Source: Candidatus Peribacteria bacterium
Lineage (GTDB): Bacteria; Patescibacteriota; Gracilibacteria; Peribacterales; Peribacteraceae
Reading direction: 5' to 3'
DNA length: 64,000 nt
NCBI GenBank assembly: GCA_020632295.1
Contig: JACKFU010000002.1
Coordinates: 62,001 to 126,000 of the forward strand
Positions 52,493 to 59,480 of this stretch are shown here, piece after piece. How positions within the stretch are numbered: the stretch's first letter is position 1; each line of letters opens with the position of its first letter. The position numbers and the translations under genes are program-made. Below the pieces are notes generated by a model, which had not been told where the DNA came from, made no database searches, and was given only the letters and a program-made list of their open reading frames with translations.

Positions 52493-52711
52493 TTGTATTC
52501 CTTCTGGAACGATACGATATCCCGTTGCAGTTTTTTCTATGGCGATGTCTAAGACATTTATCCCTCGCGGAATTGCTGTTTCAGGTATACGCAGTTCTGC
52601 TTGCCTATCGTCAGATGTAATGATGTAGACAACCTCATCGTGCGGTGTCTTATACCAAAGCACTATGCCAAAGATCGTTGTAAGTGCCGCTGCTGTCCAT
52701 ACAAGTCGCAT
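52439..52711 (-). CDS. Hypothetical membrane-anchored small protein
   Basis: The 90-residue protein has an N-terminal signal anchor (about residues 3-20) and an outside domain (PETAIPRGINVLDIAIEKTATGYRI). The 54-base convergent overlap with the MATE gene makes it less certain, but the composition looks coding. Family unknown. Confidence 0.5.
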   Translation of the reverse strand: MRLVWTAAALTTIFGIVLWYKTPHDEVVYIITSDDRQAELRIPETAIPRGINVLDIAIEKTATGYRIVPEGIQLGNGTLFRNKLVTDTTP

Positions 52712-52747
52712 GTACCAACATGGTATGTTTTAGTATGCTGAGGAGCA

Positions 52748-53251
52748 ATGGGCAAAAAGATTACCGTTCATGACACCATGCAGAAGGGCTACACCTACGA
52801 GCTTTCTGAGCCAATGGGCAAGAACTTTCATCCGGACTTCAAGCCAGAGCTCACACCAAAGCAGCTTCTTGCGATGGGTATTTTTGGTGGAAAGTATATG
52901 ACTGACTGCAGCGATGAATTCCCTAAGGATTGGTATACGGATGCTTTACTTTGTCCCGAGCGACACGACCCTTTGTATAATTACTTTGGCATCAATGCCA
53001 GTAAGCCACTGTCATATTGGCGCAAGAAGGGGTGGATTCATCCTGCAGATCCGAGAGGGTGGTTCCAGTGGTACTGTCGATACTACATGGGCAGACGTAT
53101 GGACGATGATGAGCGGCAAATTAAACGCTGGAAGGCGTATACGCGTCACAGTGCGCAGGTGAAAAAACACTGCAAGAAGGGCGACATGAACTGCCGCAGA
53201 AAACAGCGCCAGTCACTGTTACACTGGGCGTACGATAGTACTAGGTATTAG
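52748..53251 (+). CDS. Conserved uncharacterised protein (Trp/Tyr/Cys-rich)
   Basis: The 167-residue soluble protein belongs to a strongly conserved family I have seen in CPR and other bacteria, without a known function. It begins MGKKITVHDTMQKGYTYELS and contains FGGKYMTDC, WRKKGWIHPADPRGWFQWYC, and KKGDMNCRRKQRQSLLHWAYDS. Cysteines and histidines could bind metal. A good ribosome-binding site (GAGGAG) precedes the ATG. Confidence 0.7.
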   Translation: MGKKITVHDTMQKGYTYELSEPMGKNFHPDFKPELTPKQLLAMGIFGGKYMTDCSDEFPKDWYTDALLCPERHDPLYNYFGINASKPLSYWRKKGWIHPADPRGWFQWYCRYYMGRRMDDDERQIKRWKAYTRHSAQVKKHCKKGDMNCRRKQRQSLLHWAYDSTRY

Positions 53252-53278
53252 AGGGTTAGAGTGTTAGAGTTTTAGGGA
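53249..53278. repeat. TTAGAG 8-bp repeat before a secreted protein gene
   Basis: Three diverged octamers (TTAGAGGG, TTAGAGTG, TTAGAGTT) and a partial fourth fill the 28-bp gap. The same unit as 8264-8297. Confidence 0.7.
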
Positions 53279-53279
53279 C

Positions 53280-54110
53280 ATGAGAGCATTCTTTTTTCTT
53301 CTACTTGTTATTCTCCCCTCAACGGTATCTGCGATGCCGTTTATCGACATAACATACGCGTCGAGCGAAGTACCTGTAGCAACCGGAGGATATAACGGTG
53401 GTGGAGGCGGAGGAAAAAGCTCTCAGCAGTATAGGTCTCAGCAGAGCTCTGTGATTCAAGAAGATCCAGTTACCGCTGAGGTTCCGGTTTATCAGTATTC
53501 CTCTGCGCCCTCTGCATCTTCTCTCTACTCTACCACCTCTTCATCACCAATCCAAAACCCCCAACTTCCTACAAAATCTCAGCAAGAGCTTGATGAGCTT
53601 ACCCTCGAGGAACTCGAAGAATATGCAAACGAGGCTGCACAAAACCTTGAGGAGCAGATGCAACAACTCAAAGAAGGGTTTACGGTTACTGGCACATCCA
53701 CACTTGGAAGTCCTCTTCCTACTGCTCAGCGCAGTGCAATACTACGAACGTCAGTTCGAACGGTTGCGCAACTACAACTTTTTGCCAAAGCACTGACTGA
53801 GAGCGATGAACATCTCCGTAAGATTACGGTGAATAATAGCAGCATAGAAATGACATACCGCTCAAAGGCGTATCTCTTTGGGTTTCTCCCCCTCTCGTTT
53901 TTAACGACTGCTACAGCGAGTTTCGATGGATCTATCGAAGTTGATACACCTTGGTGGCTTCTTCTTACTCGCGATACCGTTGCACAGCATGCAGCAGCGC
54001 TTGAAGAGGGGCTTCCTGCGTTACTTCGTGCTACACAGGAGGCAGAAGATTCTGAAAAGTTTCAATTACTATCGAATCTCCTAAAACTGATGCATGATTT
54101 GTTGCAGTAG
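53280..54110 (+). CDS. Secreted hypothetical protein
   Basis: The 276-residue protein has a signal peptide (about 1-18), a Gly run (GGGGGG), a Ser/Gln/Pro-rich linker (about 45-100), a helical Glu-rich segment (ELDELTLEELEEYANEAAQN), and a C-terminal domain of about 130 residues. No family recognised; secreted or surface-located. Confidence 0.65.
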   Translation: MRAFFFLLLVILPSTVSAMPFIDITYASSEVPVATGGYNGGGGGGKSSQQYRSQQSSVIQEDPVTAEVPVYQYSSAPSASSLYSTTSSSPIQNPQLPTKSQQELDELTLEELEEYANEAAQNLEEQMQQLKEGFTVTGTSTLGSPLPTAQRSAILRTSVRTVAQLQLFAKALTESDEHLRKITVNNSSIEMTYRSKAYLFGFLPLSFLTTATASFDGSIEVDTPWWLLLTRDTVAQHAAALEEGLPALLRATQEAEDSEKFQLLSNLLKLMHDLLQ

Positions 54111-54121
54111 AACTAGGATTT

Positions 54122-54397
54122 TTAGGCTGTTTTAGCAATTTCTAGCATTCTTTCAGCAAGTTTGGCATCATCTGATTCAAGCGTCAATTCAGGTGCTACA
54201 TGCATAAATAATTCAAAGAAGCGATTCTTTCCTGCTAAAAATTCAAAGTATGAAACAGGTTCAGCACTAGAAAGCTGGAAAAGTTTCTGGCGCATTTCCG
54301 ATGAACCCATAAGTATGCTTGAGAACATGTACGCTTCTGCGACAGTTTCAGGAAGTTCCAAGGTGCTTACGTCGACTGCAGGTGCTTCTACTGACAT
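54122..54397 (-). CDS. Hypothetical small helical protein
   Basis: The 91-residue acidic protein looks helical (ELPETVAEAYMFSSILMG; KLAERMLEIAKTA) with no known motif. It follows the 95-residue hypothetical gene at 26 bases on the same strand and may be co-transcribed with it. Confidence 0.55.
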   Translation of the reverse strand: MSVEAPAVDVSTLELPETVAEAYMFSSILMGSSEMRQKLFQLSSAEPVSYFEFLAGKNRFFELFMHVAPELTLESDDAKLAERMLEIAKTA

Positions 54398-54423
54398 AAA
54401 GAATAAAAGAAAAATATAAGACG

Positions 54424-54675
54424 TTATGAAACGGGTTCACCGTAAACAAGAATGTGGTAGTAAGCCTCAGCCATATCACTCCATTTGCCACATACTTCAC
54501 TCCCCTCATGCATGTCTGGTGCCCTATGAATGTTTTGTAGTTGCTTTTCAATTCCCATAATGCGTGCACCAAATTCTCCTTGTAATGCTACCATTCTATT
54601 TATGTGGTGTTGCCCTTGAACGAGGAACCTATCAACCTCACAGACCGTATGTGGCGGTAGAAAAATTTCTGGCAT
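54424..54675 (-). CDS. Hypothetical small protein downstream of the TrmB-like gene
   Basis: The 83-residue protein (MPEIFLPPHTVCEV...) has no known motif. The ATG at 54675 is favoured because a promoter (TTGAAA, 18 bases, TATAGA) ends right before it; a start 12 codons upstream (54711) is possible. The TTGTTGT palindrome at 54735-54760 lies upstream. Confidence 0.5.
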   Translation of the reverse strand: MPEIFLPPHTVCEVDRFLVQGQHHINRMVALQGEFGARIMGIEKQLQNIHRAPDMHEGSEVCGKWSDMAEAYYHILVYGEPVS

Positions 54676-54734
54676 GCCATATCTATACGGTGAAACAGAG
54701 CACAATTTCAAGGTTATATTCTGTGGTAGTTTTC

Positions 54735-54760
54735 TTCTGTTGTTCGTTTAAACAACAGAA
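54735..54760. repeat. TTGTTGT-family palindrome (site 5)
   Basis: Perfect 10-bp arms, TTCTGTTGTT and AACAACAGAA, around CGTTTA. It lies downstream of the TrmB-like gene and upstream of a small gene. Confidence 0.8.
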
Positions 54761-54840
54761 ATACCTTTGAGATTGATTGTGAATCTCCTTAGGCATCATT
54801 CTCTAGTTCATTGTCATAATATCTTACACTTGCAAAATGC

Positions 54841-55677
54841 CTAGAACATGTTGAGCTGGTCCTTTCTTACTTTTGGATCGGTGTGTATTTCAGTATCCTT
54901 CTTATCACCTTTATGCCTAGCTCCCTCTCCCAGAGCAGCGTAGCGCCAGGCCATTTTAAAAATTTGTTTTTGTGTTTCAGAAACTTCCCTACTCTCAATA
55001 ATAACGCCAAAGAGATCTGCTTCATCTTCAGAAAATGAAACAATAGCCACTTTATTATCATAAATACTAATTTCGTTTGTAATAGGAAAGTCTTTAACTG
55101 AAACCAGACGAATTTCGCGAAGACTCGCTTTATCCTGTCCTTGCACGCGTCGGCCCATCTCATCGTCAGGCGCGATACCTTTTAGGTAAATCCCCTTTTT
55201 GACGCGTTGCTTTACATATTCTATGTCGTACTCTTTCCAGAAACTTCGCACGATTTCAGAGTTTGCAAAGTTGAGAATCTCTCCTTCTGCCGTAAGCATG
55301 TCTTCGTATACACTGCGAATACCTTCTGCCCCCTCGTAGTAACGCACGCGTGGAGTGCGATGATGCTTACCCATTAGTGCTTTTAAATCGGGTAACACTC
55401 GATCCAGTGAGTCCACATTTTTTCTGGCTTCTATGCTCAACTTTTCTGGACTTATTGGTTCATACCATTTTCCTCGTTGCTTCTTAATAGCAGAAAAAAT
55501 TCCTCGCTTTACGAGAGATTCGAGGTAGTTATAGGTCGTTACACGGTTCAACTTAGCCCCTTTTGCATATTCACTTGCTGGACCTGCCCCTATCTTGAGA
55601 CCAATGAGGTAGAGCTTCGCTTCGTGCTGTTCTAGCCCAATTGATTGAATGACATGCTGTAGTGCAGGAGTACCCAT
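54841..55677 (-). CDS. TrmB-family transcriptional regulator
   Basis: The 278-residue protein has an N-terminal winged helix (about 5-70: GLEQHEAKLYLIGLKIGAGPASEYAKGAKLNRVTTYNYLESLVKRG, a TrmB signature read in several segments) and a C-terminal effector region (about 105-250) of the type seen in short TrmB-like proteins. TrmB proteins are mostly archaeal sugar regulators but also occur in CPR. TTGTTGT palindromes lie on both sides; the one at 55697-55718 covers the expected -35/spacer region, so autoregulation is plausible. Confidence 0.82.
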   Translation of the reverse strand: MGTPALQHVIQSIGLEQHEAKLYLIGLKIGAGPASEYAKGAKLNRVTTYNYLESLVKRGIFSAIKKQRGKWYEPISPEKLSIEARKNVDSLDRVLPDLKALMGKHHRTPRVRYYEGAEGIRSVYEDMLTAEGEILNFANSEIVRSFWKEYDIEYVKQRVKKGIYLKGIAPDDEMGRRVQGQDKASLREIRLVSVKDFPITNEISIYDNKVAIVSFSEDEADLFGVIIESREVSETQKQIFKMAWRYAALGEGARHKGDKKDTEIHTDPKVRKDQLNMF

Positions 55678-55692
55678 AGGCAGGGTACCATA

Positions 55693-56238
55693 TCAATTGT
55701 TGTTAAAATTTACAACAAACTCTCCATATCCTTGCTGCTCCAGTTCGTCTTTCGGAACAAATCTCAGGGCGGCTGAGTTCATGCAGTAGCGAAGGCCAGT
55801 AGGTTCAGGACCATCCTCAAAGACATGCCCAAGGTGACTATCTCCATGCATAGAGCGAATTTCTGTGCGGGTTGCAAAGATCTTCTTGTCCTCTTTCTCG
55901 ACTATATTTTCTGGCACTAGTGGACGGGTAAAGCTTGGCCATCCTGTGCCGGATTTGTATTTGTCTTTACTGGAAAATAGTGGCTCACCTGAGACGCGGT
56001 CGACGTAAATCCCCTCTTCCTTGTTATCCCAGTATTCATTCTTAAATGGTCGCTCCGTTCCCTCTTCCTGCGTTACATCGTATTGCAGTGGTGTTAGGAG
56101 TTTGTGCAACTCTTCTTTTGATGGCTTTTTAAAGTTCTGCCAATCGGAAGAGGCAATATATTCATGGTTGTTGTCTGCAGGAGGAGTTGTCATGCACGCC
56201 ACGAGGAGTAGAGGTAGTAGAAAATAGGTGTTTTTCAT
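55693..56238 (-). CDS. msrB: Peptide methionine-R-sulfoxide reductase, lipoprotein
   Basis: MsrB repairs oxidised methionine (R form) in proteins. The 181-residue protein has a lipoprotein signal (LLVAC, Cys15) and thus acts outside the membrane. Family motifs are present: SGTGWPSF (about 97), SMHGDSHLGHVF (about 131), and RYCMNSAALRF with the catalytic Cys (about 152). The two CxxC zinc motifs are absent, as in the metal-free subgroup. The gene ends in UGA, and its last codons lie within palindrome site 6. It overlaps the upstream nuclease-like gene by four bases. Confidence 0.92.
   Translation of the reverse strand: MKNTYFLLPLLLVACMTTPPADNNHEYIASSDWQNFKKPSKEELHKLLTPLQYDVTQEEGTERPFKNEYWDNKEEGIYVDRVSGEPLFSSKDKYKSGTGWPSFTRPLVPENIVEKEDKKIFATRTEIRSMHGDSHLGHVFEDGPEPTGLRYCMNSAALRFVPKDELEQQGYGEFVVNFNNN
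55697..55718. repeat. TTGTTGT-N8-ACAACAA palindrome (site 6)
   Basis: Perfect 7-bp arms with spacer TAAAATTT. It overlaps the msrB 3' end and lies 20 bases upstream of the TrmB-like start. Confidence 0.85.
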
Positions 56239-56879
56239 TCTATATCAAATTGAAGAGATGGACTTGGATTGTAGATACAATAGTTTCCCCAGAGTCCGAG
56301 ATCGCTTTCACGTGCTTCTGTCTCTCGTAACTGGTACGACTCAAACCGTTTGTGATAGGTATTGTCATCTGCAAAGGCATAACCATTTTCAATCATCCAG
56401 CCGTTTACGTCCAGCGCATTGAGTTGCACATATCGGAGAAGCCTTCTGTCGTAGTCACGTTGATAGTTGCGATCTCGCTCGAGTGTAATTGTCTTCCCGA
56501 GTATCAAATGGGTCAGTGCTTCTTTTGCTTCAAGTGCAAAACATTGTTCTTTTGAAGAACCGCCTTCCAGCAAAGGAGCTTCAGCACCGAGCGTGTGTAC
56601 ACCTTCAATCTCGCCGTTATCAAGTAGAACCACGAGTACACTTCCATCGATAACATCGAGCACCGTTCCTTCATTAACGTTGAGCATGCGGCGCATACTC
56701 ATGTCTCGAGTTCGCACATTTCGGCCAAGTCGAATAACACTAGTACGCTGCCCTTCATCATTTCGGCGTTCAAGCCGCTGTACAGCTCGGATTGTTGCAT
56801 GGTCACGCAGAGTCATCGGCGTTTGCTCAGCAGCGGCAGTGAGCGGTGCAAAGATCATGGAAAGAAGAAATACAGTCAT
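56235..56879 (-). CDS. SNase-like protein with a degraded active site
   Basis: The 214-residue exported protein (signal peptide about 1-17) has an SNase/TNase fold in its second half. The catalytic motifs are altered: VIDGSVLVV replaces VIDGDT, GVHTLGAEAPL replaces RIIGIDAPE, and only DYDRRLLRYV is normal. The metal Asp, the catalytic Arg and the second Asp are thus changed, so it is probably not a nuclease. It may be a binding protein. It is coupled to msrB (four-base overlap). Confidence 0.75.
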   Translation of the reverse strand: MTVFLLSMIFAPLTAAAEQTPMTLRDHATIRAVQRLERRNDEGQRTSVIRLGRNVRTRDMSMRRMLNVNEGTVLDVIDGSVLVVLLDNGEIEGVHTLGAEAPLLEGGSSKEQCFALEAKEALTHLILGKTITLERDRNYQRDYDRRLLRYVQLNALDVNGWMIENGYAFADDNTYHKRFESYQLRETEARESDLGLWGNYCIYNPSPSLQFDIE

Positions 56880-56936
56880 GACAATATATTACCATATTTT
56901 GTAACAATTTCTCTCTTTGTTCGTCTTAAGAGTTGC

Positions 56937-57032
56937 ATGAGCAAAGAGACCAAATCTATCGGCTACGCATTCGCACTTTCCCTCGTGCTTGTTATGCTCG
57001 CAGCGGCAGTGCCGATGCACTATTTCAGCTAA
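56937..57032 (+). CDS. Possible 31-residue single-span membrane peptide
   Basis: MSKETKSIGYAF followed by a hydrophobic helix (SLVLVMLAAAV) and a short tail. It overlaps the convergent dehydratase gene by eight bases. Too short to be certain. Confidence 0.35.
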   Translation: MSKETKSIGYAFALSLVLVMLAAAVPMHYFS

Positions 57033-57315
57033 GAATCTTGTCGATTTTTGCGGCGAGAGAAAAATCCTCGGTTGTTAGCCCTCCTGCCTCGTGCGTCGTT
57101 AGAGAGATTGTCACACGGTTATAGTTATGAACGTGGATATTTGGGTGGTGGCGTTCTCGCTCTGCAATGCCCGCCACTTTATTTACAAAAATGATGGCAG
57201 TCTGGAAGTCGTCGAAGGTAAACGTTCGTGCGATTGTGGTATCAGTCTCATCGGCAAACCACTGCGGAATTTCTATGATTTCTTTGCCAATTTGTTCGGG
57301 GGTGAGGGTTTCCAT
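57025..57315 (-). CDS. Pterin-4a-carbinolamine dehydratase family protein
   Basis: The 96-residue protein matches the PCD/DCoH fold: FTFDDFQTAIIFVNKVAGIAE, RHHPNIHVHNYNRVTI with the catalytic histidines, and THEAGGLTTEDFSLAAKID. In aromatic-amino-acid hydroxylation it recycles pterin, but many bacterial copies lack that pathway and are thought to act in molybdopterin or other roles. The ATG at 57315 begins the domain and avoids overlap with the next gene. Confidence 0.9.
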   Translation of the reverse strand: METLTPEQIGKEIIEIPQWFADETDTTIARTFTFDDFQTAIIFVNKVAGIAERERHHPNIHVHNYNRVTISLTTHEAGGLTTEDFSLAAKIDKILS

Positions 57316-57379
57316 GTGTTTATAGTAGCATACTTTGCTTTTTCCCCTCACCCCCGGCCATATTCCTTGGAGGGTTTTA

Positions 57380-57793
57380 TTAATTATTGCCACTACCTAA
57401 TTCCTGTGGCGTCTGTAGCGTTTCAGCAAATGATTGATCAATATCGTACTCAGTTAATCCATCAAAACCGTTTTTGCCGCAAAGTTTAAATATCAAACCT
57501 ACTATTGCTCTGTCAATTATCTTTTGCCCAGGAGTGTTTTCTGAATTAAGTAACTCATAAAGCCTTCTTACATCTATGCGAATTTCCTCATCGTAATGAA
57601 ACGTGATTGATATACGATTTAGAGCACGTCTAAAGTCAATAGAATTTACATCTCCTCTACAACTCATTAAATCTCTTATTGCATCTGTTTTATATTTTTT
57701 CTCAATAGCACTTTGACTCAGTCTCCATACAAATAGGCCTACGATGCATCCACTAACTACACTTCCGATAATTTCACTAATTACATTCCCCAT
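57380..57793 (-). CDS. Hypothetical protein with an N-terminal membrane helix
   Basis: The 137-residue protein has a membrane helix (about 5-24), then a helical domain with DFRRALNRISITFHYDEEIRIDVRRLYELLNS (read in two parts), resembling DUF6680-like proteins. The composition is AT-rich compared with neighbours. It is two bases downstream of the GIY-YIG-like gene, so they form an operon. Confidence 0.6.
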   Translation of the reverse strand: MGNVISEIIGSVVSGCIVGLFVWRLSQSAIEKKYKTDAIRDLMSCRGDVNSIDFRRALNRISITFHYDEEIRIDVRRLYELLNSENTPGQKIIDRAIVGLIFKLCGKNGFDGLTEYDIDQSFAETLQTPQELGSGNN

Positions 57794-57795
57794 AA

Positions 57796-58170
57796 CTATT
57801 TTGTAATACTATTAATACTAATCGGCTCTGCTGATGTATTGCTACTAAGGATGGGAGAATACTCTTTCATTAGATGAGCTTCAACTCCATCTATCTTATC
57901 TACTGGTAATGTTACCCATGATACTTTCAATGTACCTCTAGAGGAAAAATCCTTAATGCTAGGATTGGAAACATCATCTTTGAGTTTTCTTCCAATATCA
58001 CCCTTGCCAATTTTAATTACTGGAGCTGCGTTTGGAGACGTATACCAAATTGCATAAACACCAGTTCTATTTTTAAAATAATCAGCATCTAGATTTAATC
58101 GTAATAAGTCATACCATTCTTGAGTAGATTCATTTCGTGCCCATCTTTCTTTAATTTGTGAATGCGTCAT
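57796..58170 (-). CDS. GIY-YIG-like protein, AT-rich
   Basis: The 124-residue protein has a GIY-YIG-like core: TGVYAIWYTS for the first motif, IKIGKGDIGRKL for the second, and GVEAHLMKEYSP near the expected Glu. Spacing is looser than in the small YhbQ-like protein in this window. Base composition is clearly more AT-rich than in housekeeping genes, suggesting transfer. It is co-transcribed with the DUF6680-like gene. Confidence 0.65.
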   Translation of the reverse strand: MTHSQIKERWARNESTQEWYDLLRLNLDADYFKNRTGVYAIWYTSPNAAPVIKIGKGDIGRKLKDDVSNPSIKDFSSRGTLKVSWVTLPVDKIDGVEAHLMKEYSPILSSNTSAEPISINSITK

Positions 58171-58236
58171 ACAGGCAGGTAATTATAGAGAATAAATTTT
58201 TTTTTATAAGGCCAACTTTGGGTCTTTTTTTTGTTC

Positions 58237-58249
58237 ACCTAAATTAGGT
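58237..58249. repeat. Short palindrome ACCTAA-A-TTAGGT
   Basis: Perfect 6-bp arms in an AT-rich gap between the AT-rich gene pair and tyrS; no clear terminator T-run on either side for tyrS. Confidence 0.4.
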
Positions 58250-58258
58250 ATTTTTAGG

Positions 58259-59401
58259 CTAAATATACTTAATCTTCACAAACTTCCTCTTCCCAATCTT
58301 ATACTCCCCTTCCTCAACTACGGCTTCAATACTATCAACTACTGCATCGTTATGCTTCACACCTCCTTGTTCAATCATTCTTCTTCCTTCGGATTTTGAA
58401 GCAATGAGTTTCTGTTCTACCAAAAAATCGATGAGAAGCGTTCCCTTTTTTGCTTTCACCTCTGGCGCATCTTCAGGTACACCTCCGGCTGCCGCTTGGT
58501 TGTAGTGTACCTCTGCACCCTCTGCACCCTCTGCACCATGATACATGGTGACAATTTCTCGAGCGAGACGAATCTTCGCACTGCGTGCATCGCCTTTGAG
58601 AATCTTCTTTACCTCATCTAATGGCACATCTGTGCAGCACTCGAAGTAGGTTGCCATAAGACTGTCTTCAACACGCATGACTTTGCCAAACATCTCACTT
58701 GGTTTATCGTCTAAGTAGATACAGTTGTTGTAGGTCTTACTCATTTTTCGACCGTCTGTCCCCTCGATGAGTTTTGTTGTCAGTACAAATTTATCTCGCT
58801 TGCCGTACGCTTTTTGGAGTTTTCTCCCGCAAAGCATATTAAATAGCTGGTCGTTTCCACCTATTTCACAGTCAACATCGAGCATTACTGAGTCGTACCC
58901 CTGCATAAGGGGGTACAGAAACTCGGTAGGGCTTAGATCTTCACCTTTTGCCATACGTTTTTTAAACATATCGCGCTGCAGCATTTGCTGGACTGTAAAG
59001 TTACTCGCAATCTTCAAAAAATCTTCACCAGTCAGTTTAGATAACCATTCGTCGTTATATCGAATTTCAATTTTACTGAAATCAAGCACCTTACTTGCCT
59101 GTTCCTTGTAGGTCTTGAAGTTCTTCTCAACTTCTTCTTTTGTAAGGGGTTCACGCATTTGGTCTCTGCCAGTTGGGTCTCCGATCATCGCGGTGTAGCT
59201 ACCAATCAAGAAAACGACTTCGTGTCCCGCATCGGCAAATGCCTGTAGCTTTCTTAGAGCAACAGCGTGGCCTACATGGAGCCGCGAGCCGGTTGGATCA
59301 ATCCCAAGGTATACGCGTAGCTTTTTTCCGGATTTCAGCTTTTCCTCTCCGAGCTCTGGAGGGACTATTTCTTCGACCGCTCGTGTGAGAAGTTCATTCA
59401 C
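58259..59401 (-). CDS. tyrS: Tyrosyl-tRNA synthetase
   Basis: TyrRS charges tRNA-Tyr. The 380-residue protein has class I signatures, HVGH (about 44) and GRKMSKTYNN (about 215), and a C-terminal S4 RNA-binding domain (about 320-380). A 9-bp repeat inserts AEGAEGAE near residue 295. The GTG at 59401 is preferred because codons upstream consist of a heptamer repeat and overlap the divergent rluD-type start. A perfect hairpin (CCGCAGC/GCTGCGG, 59404-59422) lies just upstream of the GTG. Confidence 0.92.
   Translation of the reverse strand: MNELLTRAVEEIVPPELGEEKLKSGKKLRVYLGIDPTGSRLHVGHAVALRKLQAFADAGHEVVFLIGSYTAMIGDPTGRDQMREPLTKEEVEKNFKTYKEQASKVLDFSKIEIRYNDEWLSKLTGEDFLKIASNFTVQQMLQRDMFKKRMAKGEDLSPTEFLYPLMQGYDSVMLDVDCEIGGNDQLFNMLCGRKLQKAYGKRDKFVLTTKLIEGTDGRKMSKTYNNCIYLDDKPSEMFGKVMRVEDSLMATYFECCTDVPLDEVKKILKGDARSAKIRLAREIVTMYHGAEGAEGAEVHYNQAAAGGVPEDAPEVKAKKGTLLIDFLVEQKLIASKSEGRRMIEQGGVKHNDAVVDSIEAVVEEGEYKIGKRKFVKIKYI
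58505..58537. repeat. 9-bp tandem repeat inside tyrS
   Basis: CTCTGCACC three times in a row; on the coding strand it encodes Gly-Ala-Glu units. Confidence 0.85.
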
Positions 59402-59416
59402 ATCCGCAGCATAGCT

Positions 59417-59453
59417 GCGGAATTGAAAATTGAAAATTGAAAATTGAGATTTC
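59417..59453. repeat. AAATTGA heptamer repeat between tyrS and the RluD-like gene
   Basis: Three to four units (AAATTGA) after the hairpin; it occupies the divergent promoter region. Confidence 0.85.
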
Positions 59454-59480
59454 AATAAGGATTTCTGGCACAATTTGGGT

